Assembly (NCBI GenBank): GCA_010029175.1
Contig: RGNC01000055.1
Location: 1 to 11,874, forward strand
Direction of reading: 5' to 3'
Length of the DNA: 11,874 nt
Source: Synechococcaceae bacterium WB8_1B_136
GTDB taxonomy: Bacteria > Cyanobacteriota > Cyanobacteriia > PCC-6307 > Cyanobiaceae
Made by a program: the position numbers and the translations under genes
In this document: positions 1 through 5,764 of the stretch, one piece after another
Numbering within the stretch: the first letter of the stretch is position 1
Layout of the letters: each line of letters starts with the position of its first letter
The notes under the pieces: model-generated
Database searches by the model: none
Told to the model about the DNA's origin: nothing
The model's input: only the letters and a program-made list of their open reading frames with translations

Positions 1-1784
1 CCCTGGTCGCCCCCCTCGCCGAACAGGTCCGCCAGCAGCTGCCGCAGCAGCGGCGCCCAGGCTGCGGGGGTGCGGGGCTGGGCCAGCTGCCCCAGGGCCC
101 GCCGCAGCCGACCCAGCAGCAGCAGCCAGCGGCCCTGCTGCTCCAGGCTGCCGCCCATCGCCAGGGGGGCTGTTTCGGCCGGCGCCAGTCCCGGTTGCTC
201 GGGCAGCACCAGCCCCAGCAGCAGGCGGTCGATGGCCCAGGCCAGGCTGTGGGTCGGGTCGCCCCCCCGGGCCTGTCCGTCGAGGCCCCAGCGGAAGCCG
301 GTCCGCTGCAACAGCGCCGTGATCCCGCCAACCTCCGTGGGGCTGATCTGGTGGTGGGCCAGCAGGGGCGTGCAGCTGAGCAGGGCCTCAAGGGCTGTGG
401 CGGTGAGCCGTTCCCCCCCGAGCGCCAGCAGTGCCAGCAGCGCCGCACTGATGCCGGCCTCGCTCTGCTGGCTGCGGTCGGTGAGGCGCCAGGGCAGGGT
501 CACGGCCGTGGCATCGCTGTCGCCGAACACGGCTCCCACCAGCGGGGCGAAGGCCTCCACCTGGGGCGTCATGATCAGGATGTCGCGGGGTTGCAGGCTG
601 GGATCGTCCGCCATCAGCTGCAGCACCCGATCCCGCACGATCTGCAGTTGGCGCAGCCGGCCTGGACAGGCGTGGAATTCCAGGGAACTGTCGTTCGCCT
701 CCCGCTGCAGCTTCGGCTGTTGCAGCGGATCCACCAGCCGCTGCTGCAGCTGCTCCAGCAGGGTGGCTGCCCGTGGCTCCTGCCGGCTGCTGCCCTGGGC
801 CGCGCTGCGGGCCGCGGCGAAGAACAGATCCGCCTCCTCCCAGACCCCCAGCTGGGTTTCACCGGATCCCTCCAGCAGCTGCTGAAAGTCAGCCCCCATG
901 CGCCCGAAGCGCGCCTCCAGCCGCGGGGCCTGCAGCAGCCAGTCCTCCCCCAGCGGCGCCAGCCAGGCGGCAGGGTCCTCCTGCCGCTGCCAGAGGTCGC
1001 GGCAGGGGGTGAGCAGGTAGATCACCACCTCCACCGCCCCGGAGAGGGCCTGCAGCAGCTGCACCTGCAGCGGGGCCATGCTGCTGAGCCCGAACAGCCG
1101 CAGGGGTTGGCCCGCTGGCAGGCCCGGCAGGGGGGTGCCAGCGGGCCATTGCCGCAGCCGCTCGATCGCCTGCCCCACCCTCAGGCCGAAGGGCAGCACC
1201 CCCAGCCGTTCCGCCAGCTGCGCCATCAGCAGCGGTTGCCAGTGCTGCTGCAGCGGCAGGGGACGGGCGCGGCCATCCAGCCGTTCCCCGCGGCACCAGG
1301 CCGCCACCATCTCCGGCCGATAGAGGGTGTAGTCGTCGAAGGCGTCGGCGATGGCCCGGCCCAGTTGCCAGAGGGGCCGCTCCAGTCGGGTGAGGCTTGC
1401 GCCCTGGCCCCGCTGCTGCAGCCACTGGCGCAGGGGCAGGGCCTCCGGCTGGCGCACCAGCTCGGGCAGCAGTTCCAGCACGGGCCACACCAGCTGGCTG
1501 GCGCGCCAGGGATCCGGGCTCTCCGGCGCCGGCGGGGCGTCGTCCGGGGCCAGCAGGCTGTCCACCAGTTGGCGCAGCTGGCTGCTCGGGAACGGAAAGC
1601 GCAGGTTGGCGGCGATCCCCGCCTCCAGGTTCAGGGCGATCTGCTCCCCCAGCCAGCGGCTGGTGGGCCAGGTGTTCACCATCACCTGGGCCTGCACGAA
1701 GGGGGGTGGCGGCGACTCCTGCAGCTGAGCCGCCAGCAGCTGGGCCAACAGTTCAGCCCGGTTGCTGCGGTAGATCCTCAGCAC
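1..1784 (-). CDS. recC: RecC, exonuclease V gamma subunit, N-terminal half (partial)
   Basis: RecC is the Chi-scanning subunit of the RecBCD helicase-nuclease, which processes double-strand breaks for recombination. The frame stays open from a GTG at 1784 to the left edge, giving about 594 codons; E. coli RecC has about 1120 residues, so the C-terminal half lies outside. Visible family landmarks in order: the N-terminus LRIYRSNRAELL (E. coli LRVYHSNRLDVL), AGIAANLRFPFP near residue 55, FDDYTLYRPEMVAAW near 150, LRLFGLSSMAPLQVQLLQAL near 225, EFHAC starting at residue 369, then the conserved helicase-like segment with DILIMTPQVEAFAPLVGAVF, and TGFRWGLDG near 495. The GTG start is supported by the E. 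coli N-terminal match and lies 3 bases after the TGA of the upstream phosphatase gene, so the two are probably co-transcribed. recB would be expected further left, but this cannot be seen. Identification is firm. Confidence 0.95.
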   Translation of the reverse strand, partial: MLRIYRSNRAELLAQLLAAQLQESPPPPFVQAQVMVNTWPTSRWLGEQIALNLEAGIAANLRFPFPSSQLRQLVDSLLAPDDAPPAPESPDPWRASQLVWPVLELLPELVRQPEALPLRQWLQQRGQGASLTRLERPLWQLGRAIADAFDDYTLYRPEMVAAWCRGERLDGRARPLPLQQHWQPLLMAQLAERLGVLPFGLRVGQAIERLRQWPAGTPLPGLPAGQPLRLFGLSSMAPLQVQLLQALSGAVEVVIYLLTPCRDLWQRQEDPAAWLAPLGEDWLLQAPRLEARFGRMGADFQQLLEGSGETQLGVWEEADLFFAAARSAAQGSSRQEPRAATLLEQLQQRLVDPLQQPKLQREANDSSLEFHACPGRLRQLQIVRDRVLQLMADDPSLQPRDILIMTPQVEAFAPLVGAVFGDSDATAVTLPWRLTDRSQQSEAGISAALLALLALGGERLTATALEALLSCTPLLAHHQISPTEVGGITALLQRTGFRWGLDGQARGGDPTHSLAWAIDRLLLGLVLPEQPGLAPAETAPLAMGGSLEQQGRWLLLLGRLRRALGQLAQPRTPAAWAPLLRQLLADLFGEGGDQ

Positions 1785-1787
1785 CGC

Positions 1788-2453
1788 TCAGCGGCCGCTC
1801 AGCAGCGCGGGCCGCAGGCCTGGCAGGGGGCGGGCTGATTCGGGCCGAAGCCCGGGCACGGACACCACCTCGCCGGTTTCGGGGCAGTAGGCGCTCAGGT
1901 TGCCGCCGTAGCAGGCGCCGGTGTCCACCATCACGATCCCGCGCAGATGGCGCACATGGGGGCCTGGAGTGTGGCCGATCACCACGTCGCCGAAGCGGCC
2001 GTCGTAGTGCTGCCAGAAGCCGAGGCGCACCCGCAGATCCGGCTGCCAGGTGCTGGGGTCGAAGCCGGCGTGGGTGGCCACCCAGCCCTTGCCCCAGTAG
2101 GCCAGGGGCAGGTGATCGAGGCGCTCCAGCCACTGGCGGCAGAGGCTGTCGCCCAGATGGCGGTAGGTGTCGCAGCGGGAGAGGCTCGGCTGACCCTGCC
2201 AGAGACCACAGCGCAGGGCGGTGACGAGATCCTGCTCGTGGTTGCCCTTGAGCCACACGGCGCGGCCCTGCTCCACCAGCCCCCAGATGCGTTCCATGGC
2301 CGCGGCGATGGCGGGGCCGCGGTTGATGGCATCGCCGCAGAAGATCAGCCGGTCGGTTGCGGGCAATCGCTCCAACAATGCCTCGACGGAGTCGGCGCAT
2401 CCATGAACGTCCCCGATCACCCAGTGGCGGGAACGGCAGCTGACGGACGTCAT
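1788..2453 (-). CDS. PPP-family metallophosphoesterase (protein phosphatase / ApaH-like)
   Basis: This 221-aa protein has the complete PPP metal-site signature: GDVHG (14-18), GDAINRG (40-46), GNHE (70-73), THAG (127-130) and VIGHTP (158-163), followed by VDTGACYGGNLSAY near the C-terminus. Probable metal ligands are D15, H17, D41, N71, H128 and H161. Known relatives are bacterial Ser/Thr phosphatases (PrpA type) and the diadenosine tetraphosphatase ApaH. The size and the GHTP...DTGACYGG tail fit the small bacterial PPP group, but the substrate cannot be decided. The second aspartate of the usual GDxxDRG box is Asn here (N44), while the Arg is kept. The protein has no signal peptide, so it should be cytosolic. 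It is the first gene of a unit leading into recC with a 3-base gap. ATG at 2453 has no clear Shine-Dalgarno sequence. Confidence 0.88.
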   Translation of the reverse strand: MTSVSCRSRHWVIGDVHGCADSVEALLERLPATDRLIFCGDAINRGPAIAAAMERIWGLVEQGRAVWLKGNHEQDLVTALRCGLWQGQPSLSRCDTYRHLGDSLCRQWLERLDHLPLAYWGKGWVATHAGFDPSTWQPDLRVRLGFWQHYDGRFGDVVIGHTPGPHVRHLRGIVMVDTGACYGGNLSAYCPETGEVVSVPGLRPESARPLPGLRPALLSGR

Positions 2454-2503
2454 GGGGACGACGAATTACCCACAGTCTTAATGCCGGTGCGCCGATCTGT
2501 CAG

Positions 2504-2523
2504 CCCTAACCTGCCCCTAACCT
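2504..2523. promoter_or_regulatory. Direct repeat CCTAACCT x2, 11-base period (Pho-box-like; second copy also a -10 candidate)
   Basis: CCCTAACCT occurs at 2504-2512 and again at 2515-2523, so 8-base units are separated by 3 bases, one helical turn apart. The cyanobacterial Pho box (SphR/PhoB site) is described as CTTAACCT-like octamers with 3-base spacers, and the match here differs at one position per unit. The second TAACCT lies 28 bases before the ATG at 2546, the same place as the other -10 candidates in this window. The repeat may therefore be promoter, operator or both. It lies in the divergent spacer shared with the phosphatase gene. Confidence 0.4.
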
Positions 2524-2545
2524 TTCTTCACTCGCCCGCAACCCG

Positions 2546-2890
2546 ATGGATCCAACGGCGCTGTCGGTCAGCCAGCGGGTGTCGATCCTGGTGAAGGCCC
2601 TGGATGGTGCCAAGCGCACCAACGAGGCCCTGGCCCGCTGCAGCAATGGCGAGGCGATGGTGGACGTGCTGCTGAATGCCTCCGCCAAGCTCGGCCTGGG
2701 GTTGAGCCGCAGCGACCTGGTGAACACCCCGCCGATTCGCGACTGGATCTGGTGGAAGAACAAGGAGGCGGTGCTCACCATCGGCGATGCCAAACCCCGC
2801 TACCAGCAGGATGGCGACCAGGGCAGGGCCAATGCGGCGGCCAGCGACGGTGAAACTCCGGCGCGCCGCAAGTTCCTGGGGTTGTTCTGA
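2546..2890 (+). CDS. Small conserved-type protein, weakly Nif11-like
   Basis: This 114-aa protein has no firm identification. Residues 5-60 look like two or three amphipathic helices ending in AKLGLGLSRSDL, which resembles the AkelGf..s..eL pattern of the Nif11-like domain, a cyanobacterial helical domain also found as a leader of some peptide natural products. A tryptophan-rich block follows (DWIWWKNKEAVLT, 66-78), then a charged, probably disordered tail ending in ARRKFLGLF. There is no signal peptide, no Gly-Gly leader cleavage site and no Cys/Ser/Thr-rich core, so a peptide-product precursor is unlikely. It stands alone, divergent from the phosphatase gene and convergent with ycf54 across 6 bases. 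The ATG at 2546 follows a TAACCT element by 28 bases. The gene is probably real; its function is unknown. Confidence 0.65.
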   Translation: MDPTALSVSQRVSILVKALDGAKRTNEALARCSNGEAMVDVLLNASAKLGLGLSRSDLVNTPPIRDWIWWKNKEAVLTIGDAKPRYQQDGDQGRANAAASDGETPARRKFLGLF

Positions 2891-2905
2891 GCGGCCTCAG
2901 GCCGC
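2891..2905. terminator. Short GC hairpin between convergent genes
   Basis: GCGGCC-TCA-GGCCGC is a perfect 6-base inverted repeat in the 6-base spacer between the TGA of the 2546 gene and the end of ycf54. The three-base loop is the ycf54 stop codon read on the minus strand. No T-run follows on either side, so this would be a weak or non-canonical bidirectional terminator at best. Confidence 0.35.
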
Positions 2906-3217
2906 CTGCGCCAGGGCGTCGGGGATGGTGGCCGAAGGGGCCTCAAAGCTGCCCCTGGCCACGAACTCCAGCCGCAGCTTCATGAAATCGATGAACCTGG
3001 CGTCGGTGGAGATCACGGCGGCGGCGGGGCGCGGCACGCCGGCGGCCACGGCGGCCAGCTCGGGGGCCTCGAGGAAGGCGGGGCGCTTCACCAACCAGAA
3101 GTCGATCGCCTTGCCCTGTTCGCCGTAGTTGCGCACGCGCTCCTTGAGCACTTCGTCGAGGGGTTCCTCCACGGTGAGGAAGGCCTCGCTGGCGGCCACG
3201 AAGTGGTACTCGGTCAT
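2897..3217 (-). CDS. ycf54: Ycf54, Mg-protoporphyrin monomethyl ester cyclase-associated factor
   Basis: Ycf54 (DUF2488) is needed for assembly or activity of the aerobic Mg-protoporphyrin IX monomethyl ester cyclase, which forms the fifth ring of chlorophyll. The 106-aa length and the blocks EEPLDEVLKERVRNYGEQGK, IDFWLVKRPAFLEAPELA, PAAAVISTDARFIDF and LRLEFVARGSFEAPS fit the family throughout. D39, F40 and R82 sit at the numbers I recall as important in the Synechocystis protein for contact with the cyclase. The protein has no membrane segment and should work at the membrane-bound cyclase. Its ATG overlaps the pdxJ stop as ATGA (3214-3217), so translation is probably coupled to pdxJ. It is convergent with the small gene at 2546. 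Confidence 0.93.
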   Translation of the reverse strand: MTEYHFVAASEAFLTVEEPLDEVLKERVRNYGEQGKAIDFWLVKRPAFLEAPELAAVAAGVPRPAAAVISTDARFIDFMKLRLEFVARGSFEAPSATIPDALAQAA

Positions 3218-3963
3218 GAACTGGTGCTGCCGAACAGGGGATCCCGGCGGGGATTCTGAACCAGCGCCTTCATCTGGCGAACGGCCTGCTCCAGACCCAC
3301 CGCCAGGGCCCTGGCCACGATCGTGTGGCCGATGTTGAGCTCCTCCATCCCCGCGATGGCGGCCACGGGCTCCACGTTCTGATAGGTGAGGCCATGGCCG
3401 GCGTTCACCCGCAGGCCGAGGCTGCGGGCGATGAAGCTGCCCTCGGTGAGGCGCGCCAGCTCTGCCGGCTGCTGCTGCCAGCTGGCCTCGGCATAGGTGC
3501 CGGTGTGCAGCTCCACCCAGCGGGCGCCGCTGGCGGCGCAGGCCTCCAGCTGGGCGGGATCGGCGTCCACGAACAGGCTCACGCCGATGCCGGCGTCCTG
3601 CAGGCGGCCGGTGAGCCCCTTGAGGGCCTCCAGCTGGCCGGCCACATCAAGCCCCCCCTCGGTGGTCACCTCCTGGCGCTTCTCCGGCACCAGAGTCACC
3701 ATGTCGGGTCGGATGCGCAGGGCGATCGCCTCCATCTCCGCGGTGGCGGCCATCTCCAGGTTGAGGCGGCTGCGCACGGTCTGGCGCAGCAGCTCCACAT
3801 CGCGGTCCTGAATATGGCGGCGGTCTTCCCGCAGGTGCACGGTGATGCCGTCGGCGCCGCCCAGTTCCGCCAGCAGGGCGTAGCTCACCGGGTCGGGTTC
3901 CACGGTGCGGCGGGCCTGGCGCACGTTGGCGATGTGATCGATGTTCACGCCGAGGCTGGCCAT
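3214..3963 (-). CDS. pdxJ: PdxJ, pyridoxine 5'-phosphate synthase
   Basis: PdxJ condenses 1-deoxy-D-xylulose 5-phosphate with 3-amino-2-oxopropyl phosphate to make pyridoxine 5'-phosphate, the last ring-forming step of the DXP-dependent vitamin B6 route. At 249 aa the length is normal. Signature blocks are GVNIDHIANVRQAR (5-18), HLREDRRHI (43-51), LVPEKRQEVTTEGGLDV (91-107), ELHTGTY (151-157), RVNAGHGLTYQNV (185-197) and ELNIGHTIVARA (208-219). H43, E70 and H190 match the E. coli catalytic residues H45, E72 and H193. The enzyme is cytosolic. It is the first gene of a pdxJ-ycf54 unit. The ATG at 3963 is preceded by a TAGGAT element 29 bases upstream and no Shine-Dalgarno sequence. The PLP pathway product is the cofactor of the glutamate decarboxylase encoded further right. 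Confidence 0.97.
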   Translation of the reverse strand: MASLGVNIDHIANVRQARRTVEPDPVSYALLAELGGADGITVHLREDRRHIQDRDVELLRQTVRSRLNLEMAATAEMEAIALRIRPDMVTLVPEKRQEVTTEGGLDVAGQLEALKGLTGRLQDAGIGVSLFVDADPAQLEACAASGARWVELHTGTYAEASWQQQPAELARLTEGSFIARSLGLRVNAGHGLTYQNVEPVAAIAGMEELNIGHTIVARALAVGLEQAVRQMKALVQNPRRDPLFGSTSS

Positions 3964-3978
3964 GGCTGGGCAACGGTG

Positions 3979-3990
3979 GGATCCGGATCC
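3979..3990. promoter_or_regulatory. 12-base perfect palindrome at the pdxJ promoter
   Basis: GGATCCGGATCC is its own reverse complement. It overlaps the pdxJ -10 candidate and covers the expected transcription start, the position where a dimeric repressor would block initiation. It is also a simple doubled GGATCC, so chance is a real alternative. Confidence 0.25.
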
Positions 3991-3992
3991 TA
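3987..3992 (-). promoter_or_regulatory. -10 candidate TAGGAT for pdxJ-ycf54
   Basis: TAGGAT (minus strand) begins 29 bases before the pdxJ ATG, matching the TAnnnT spacing seen at most other genes here. It overlaps the end of the palindrome at 3979-3990. Confidence 0.45.
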
Positions 3993-4006
3993 TGGAGGGC
4001 TGTTGG

Positions 4007-4051
4007 CTGGAGCTTGGCTGTCTGGAGCTTGGCTGCCTGGAGGTTGCTCGG
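4007..4051. repeat. 15-base tandem repeat, nearly three copies
   Basis: The unit CTGGAGCTTGGCTGT occurs at 4007-4021 and at 4022-4036 with one change, followed by a decayed copy starting CTGGAGGTTG at 4037. It lies in the divergent spacer between pdxJ and the acyltransferase gene and is not part of a credible reading frame. The 190-base spacer contains this repeat, the pdxJ promoter elements and the TAGGGT element at 4103; I see nothing else in it. Confidence 0.7.
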
Positions 4052-4102
4052 GCCCGCTCGGTTAACTGCCCGCCCGAAGCCAGCAGGCGAAGGCTCCAGT
4101 TC

Positions 4103-4108
4103 TAGGGT
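4103..4108 (+). promoter_or_regulatory. -10 candidate TAGGGT for the acyltransferase gene
   Basis: TAGGGT lies in TTCTAGGGTCG (4100-4110). The same 11 bases occur on the minus strand before crtH. The distance to the ATG at 4154 is 51 bases, longer than for the other genes. Confidence 0.4.
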
Positions 4109-4153
4109 CGAGCTCAGGCCAGCAGCCGTGGGTGACCGGCCAGATCATCAGGG

Positions 4154-4897
4154 ATGCCAACACCCCCAGCAGCGAAGCCCCCAGCAGCATCTCCCGGCGT
4201 CTTGGCCCCCACGCCCCGGGAGCGCGGCCTCTGCAACGGCATCAATCCCTGGCTGGCCCCGCTGGCGATGGTGCTCACCCAGGACGTGGCGCTGCGGGGC
4301 TTCTTCGGAGGCGGCGTGCGGGTGAAGGGGGCCGAACATCTGCCCAGCAGGGGGCCGGTGCTGCTGGCTCCCACCCACCGCTCCCGCTGGGATGCGCTGA
4401 TGCTGCCCCACGCGGCGGGGCGTCGGGTCAGCGGACGCGACTGCCGCTTCATGGTGAGCAGCGACGAGATGGTGGGGCTCCAGGGCTGGTTCCTGCACCG
4501 CCTCGGCTGTTTTCCAGTGAACCCGCGCAAGCCGGCGGCGGCCTCCCTGCGCCTGGCGGTGGAATTGCTGCAGGCGGGTCAGCAGCTGGTGGTGTTTCCG
4601 GAGGGACTCATCGAGCAGAGCGATCAGCCCCTGCGGCTGATGCCGGGACTGGCCCGGTTGGCGGCCCTGGCGGAGGGGCAGGGGGTGTCGGTGCCGGTGG
4701 TGCCAGTGGGCATCGCCTACGGCCACCCCAAGCCGCGGTTCGGGGATCGCGCCGCCCTCTGTTTTGCCGAACCCCTGCGCCTGCAGGGGCAGGGCCGTGA
4801 GGCCGCGGCGGCCCTCAATGCCGCCCTGCTGCGCAGCCTGCGATCAGCTGAGGAAGCGGCCCGTCTCGCCGTGGGACGGCCGCTGCAGCGCCCGTAG
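4154..4897 (+). CDS. plsC: PlsC-type 1-acylglycerol-3-phosphate acyltransferase
   Basis: This 247-aa member of the lysophospholipid acyltransferase (LPLAT) superfamily probably transfers a fatty acyl group to lysophosphatidic acid in membrane lipid synthesis. The HX4D catalytic motif is H75-RSRW-D80. The acceptor-binding block is RLGCFPVNPRK (116-126), FPEG is at 148-151, and PVVPVGIAYG follows near 180. A proline/alanine-rich N-terminus of about 24 residues precedes NGINPWLAPLAMVL, a probable membrane-attaching helix. ATG at 4154 is the first start in this frame, since a TGA lies at 4133-4135; there is no clear ribosome site. Cyanobacteria have several PlsC-like enzymes, so the exact acceptor is not certain. 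The stop TAG forms part of the promoter candidate of the next gene. Confidence 0.88.
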   Translation: MPTPPAAKPPAASPGVLAPTPRERGLCNGINPWLAPLAMVLTQDVALRGFFGGGVRVKGAEHLPSRGPVLLAPTHRSRWDALMLPHAAGRRVSGRDCRFMVSSDEMVGLQGWFLHRLGCFPVNPRKPAAASLRLAVELLQAGQQLVVFPEGLIEQSDQPLRLMPGLARLAALAEGQGVSVPVVPVGIAYGHPKPRFGDRAALCFAEPLRLQGQGREAAAALNAALLRSLRSAEEAARLAVGRPLQRP

Positions 4898-4900
4898 AGT
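4895..4900 (+). promoter_or_regulatory. -10 candidate TAGAGT, overlapping the plsC stop codon
   Basis: TAGAGT starts 29 bases before the GTG at 4924, and its first three bases are the plsC stop codon. The exported-protein gene therefore probably has its own transcript. Confidence 0.4.
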
Positions 4901-4923
4901 CTGCGGAACTACCGCCTGAAGCC

Positions 4924-5469
4924 GTGCGCCGGCCCCTCGCTGCCCTCAGCCTCTCCGCCTTGGCGGCCGCTTCGGCTGCCCTGATCCCCGTTCTCTCGCC
5001 GGCGCCCGCCGGCGCCCAGGAGGAGCCCCAGAAGGTGCTGGAATCCGGCAGCGCCGGCCTCAACCTCGCCTCGATCAGCGCCAAGGTGGCCCAGGCCGAT
5101 GCCGCCGCCGCCGCCGGCAACCTGGCCAAGGCCAAGGCTGATTACGACCAGGCCCGACTGGGCGCCCAGAACCTCACCCGCTTCTACCGCAACCTCAGCG
5201 GTGCCTTCCGCGGCCTCGATGCCCGCATTCCCCGCGAGATGGATCAGAAGGGCCGCGAGGCCCTGGAGCTGCAGGCCAGCATCGACCTGCGCCTGGCCGC
5301 CCTGCTGCGCCGCATGAACAAGCCTGAGGTGGCGGTGCCCCTGCTGGTGGAGGTGGTGCAGATCATGACCCCGTCCAACCCCATGGGTCAGAAGGCCTAC
5401 CAAAACCTGGTGGAACTGGGCTTTGTGAGCACTCCCTACGCCGGCGCCGCGGCCCCCGCCAGCCGCTGA
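4924..5469 (+). CDS. Exported helical protein of unknown function
   Basis: This 181-aa protein starts with a Sec-type signal peptide: RR at positions 2-3, a hydrophobic stretch 5-24, and a likely cleavage after AGA at residue 31, before QEEPQ. No lipobox cysteine is present, so the mature protein should be soluble in the periplasm or thylakoid lumen. The mature part looks all-helical. An alanine-rich segment (about 50-80, ending AKADYDQARLGAQNL) suggests a coiled or TPR-like hairpin, followed by LQASIDLRLAALLRRMNK and VPLLVEVVQIMTPSNPMGQK. I do not recognise the family with certainty; a role as an extrinsic photosynthetic or envelope factor would be speculation. The GTG start at 4924 gives the complete signal peptide. 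It follows plsC closely but has its own -10 candidate. Confidence 0.82.
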   Translation: MRRPLAALSLSALAAASAALIPVLSPAPAGAQEEPQKVLESGSAGLNLASISAKVAQADAAAAAGNLAKAKADYDQARLGAQNLTRFYRNLSGAFRGLDARIPREMDQKGREALELQASIDLRLAALLRRMNKPEVAVPLLVEVVQIMTPSNPMGQKAYQNLVELGFVSTPYAGAAAPASR

Positions 5470-5494
5470 TCCGGCAGCTCCAGCGGACCCCGCT

Positions 5495-5500
5495 TAGATT
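5495..5500 (+). promoter_or_regulatory. -10 candidate TAGATT for bolA-grxD
   Basis: TAGATT starts 32 bases before the bolA ATG in the 57-base spacer after the exported-protein gene, implying a leader of about 20 bases. Confidence 0.45.
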
Positions 5501-5526
5501 CCAGGCCCCTTCTTCACCATCCGGAC

Positions 5527-5760
5527 ATGGTCCATCCCGACCAGGTGCGGGCCGCCATCACCCAGGCCCTGCCCGATGCCACGGTCGAGGTGGAAGACCT
5601 CACCGGGGGTGGAGATCACCTCCAGGTGAGGGTGGTGTCCACCGCCTTCGATGGCCTGAGCCGGGTGAAGCAGCACCAGCTGGTCTACGGCGCCCTGCGC
5701 AGCGAGCTGGCCAGCGAAGCCATCCACGCCCTGGCTCTGCAAACCTCCATTCCCTCCTGA
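5527..5760 (+). CDS. bolA: BolA-family protein
   Basis: This is a 77-aa BolA/IbaG-type protein. The family pattern is visible: VRVVSTAFDGLSRVKQHQLV (about 36-55), with the helix-turn around GLSRVKQHQ, then VYGAL near 55, and the C-terminal block AIHALALQTSIP, whose histidine (in the HAL triplet) is the conserved ligand used when BolA shares an Fe-S cluster with a monothiol glutaredoxin. BolA proteins act in iron-sulfur cluster trafficking and iron or redox sensing, and some bind DNA. The next gene, four bases downstream, encodes exactly that partner, which strongly supports a BolA-Grx complex. The protein is short and cytosolic. ATG at 5527 has no Shine-Dalgarno sequence. Confidence 0.93.
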   Translation: MVHPDQVRAAITQALPDATVEVEDLTGGGDHLQVRVVSTAFDGLSRVKQHQLVYGALRSELASEAIHALALQTSIPS

Positions 5761-5764
5761 ATCC

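Noticed and set aside
195..1838. 547-codon open frame on the plus strand opposite recC
   Set aside because: Gln/Leu/Pro/Arg-rich low-complexity translation, antisense to a RecC with clear family motifs; long shadow frames are expected at this GC content.
2504..2523. TTAGGG-like telomere motif on the minus strand
   Set aside because: Only two copies, 11 bases apart, in a bacterial promoter region; a direct-repeat operator or -10 is a better reading.
2546..2890. Peptide natural-product precursor based on Nif11-like similarity
   Set aside because: No Gly-Gly cleavage site, no Cys/Ser/Thr-rich core, and no modifying enzyme or peptidase-transporter gene nearby.
3721..3730. GGCGATCGCC (HIP1 palindrome)
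   Set aside because: HIP1 is a very common cyanobacterial octamer and lies inside pdxJ codons; a single copy carries no local meaning.
3325..4065. 246-codon plus-strand frame opposite pdxJ
   Set aside because: His/Gly/Ala/Leu-rich shadow of a conserved gene; it runs through the tandem repeat without any start signal.
5101..5115. GCC triplet run as a microsatellite
   Set aside because: It encodes an alanine run in a helical region of the exported protein and is normal for this base composition.
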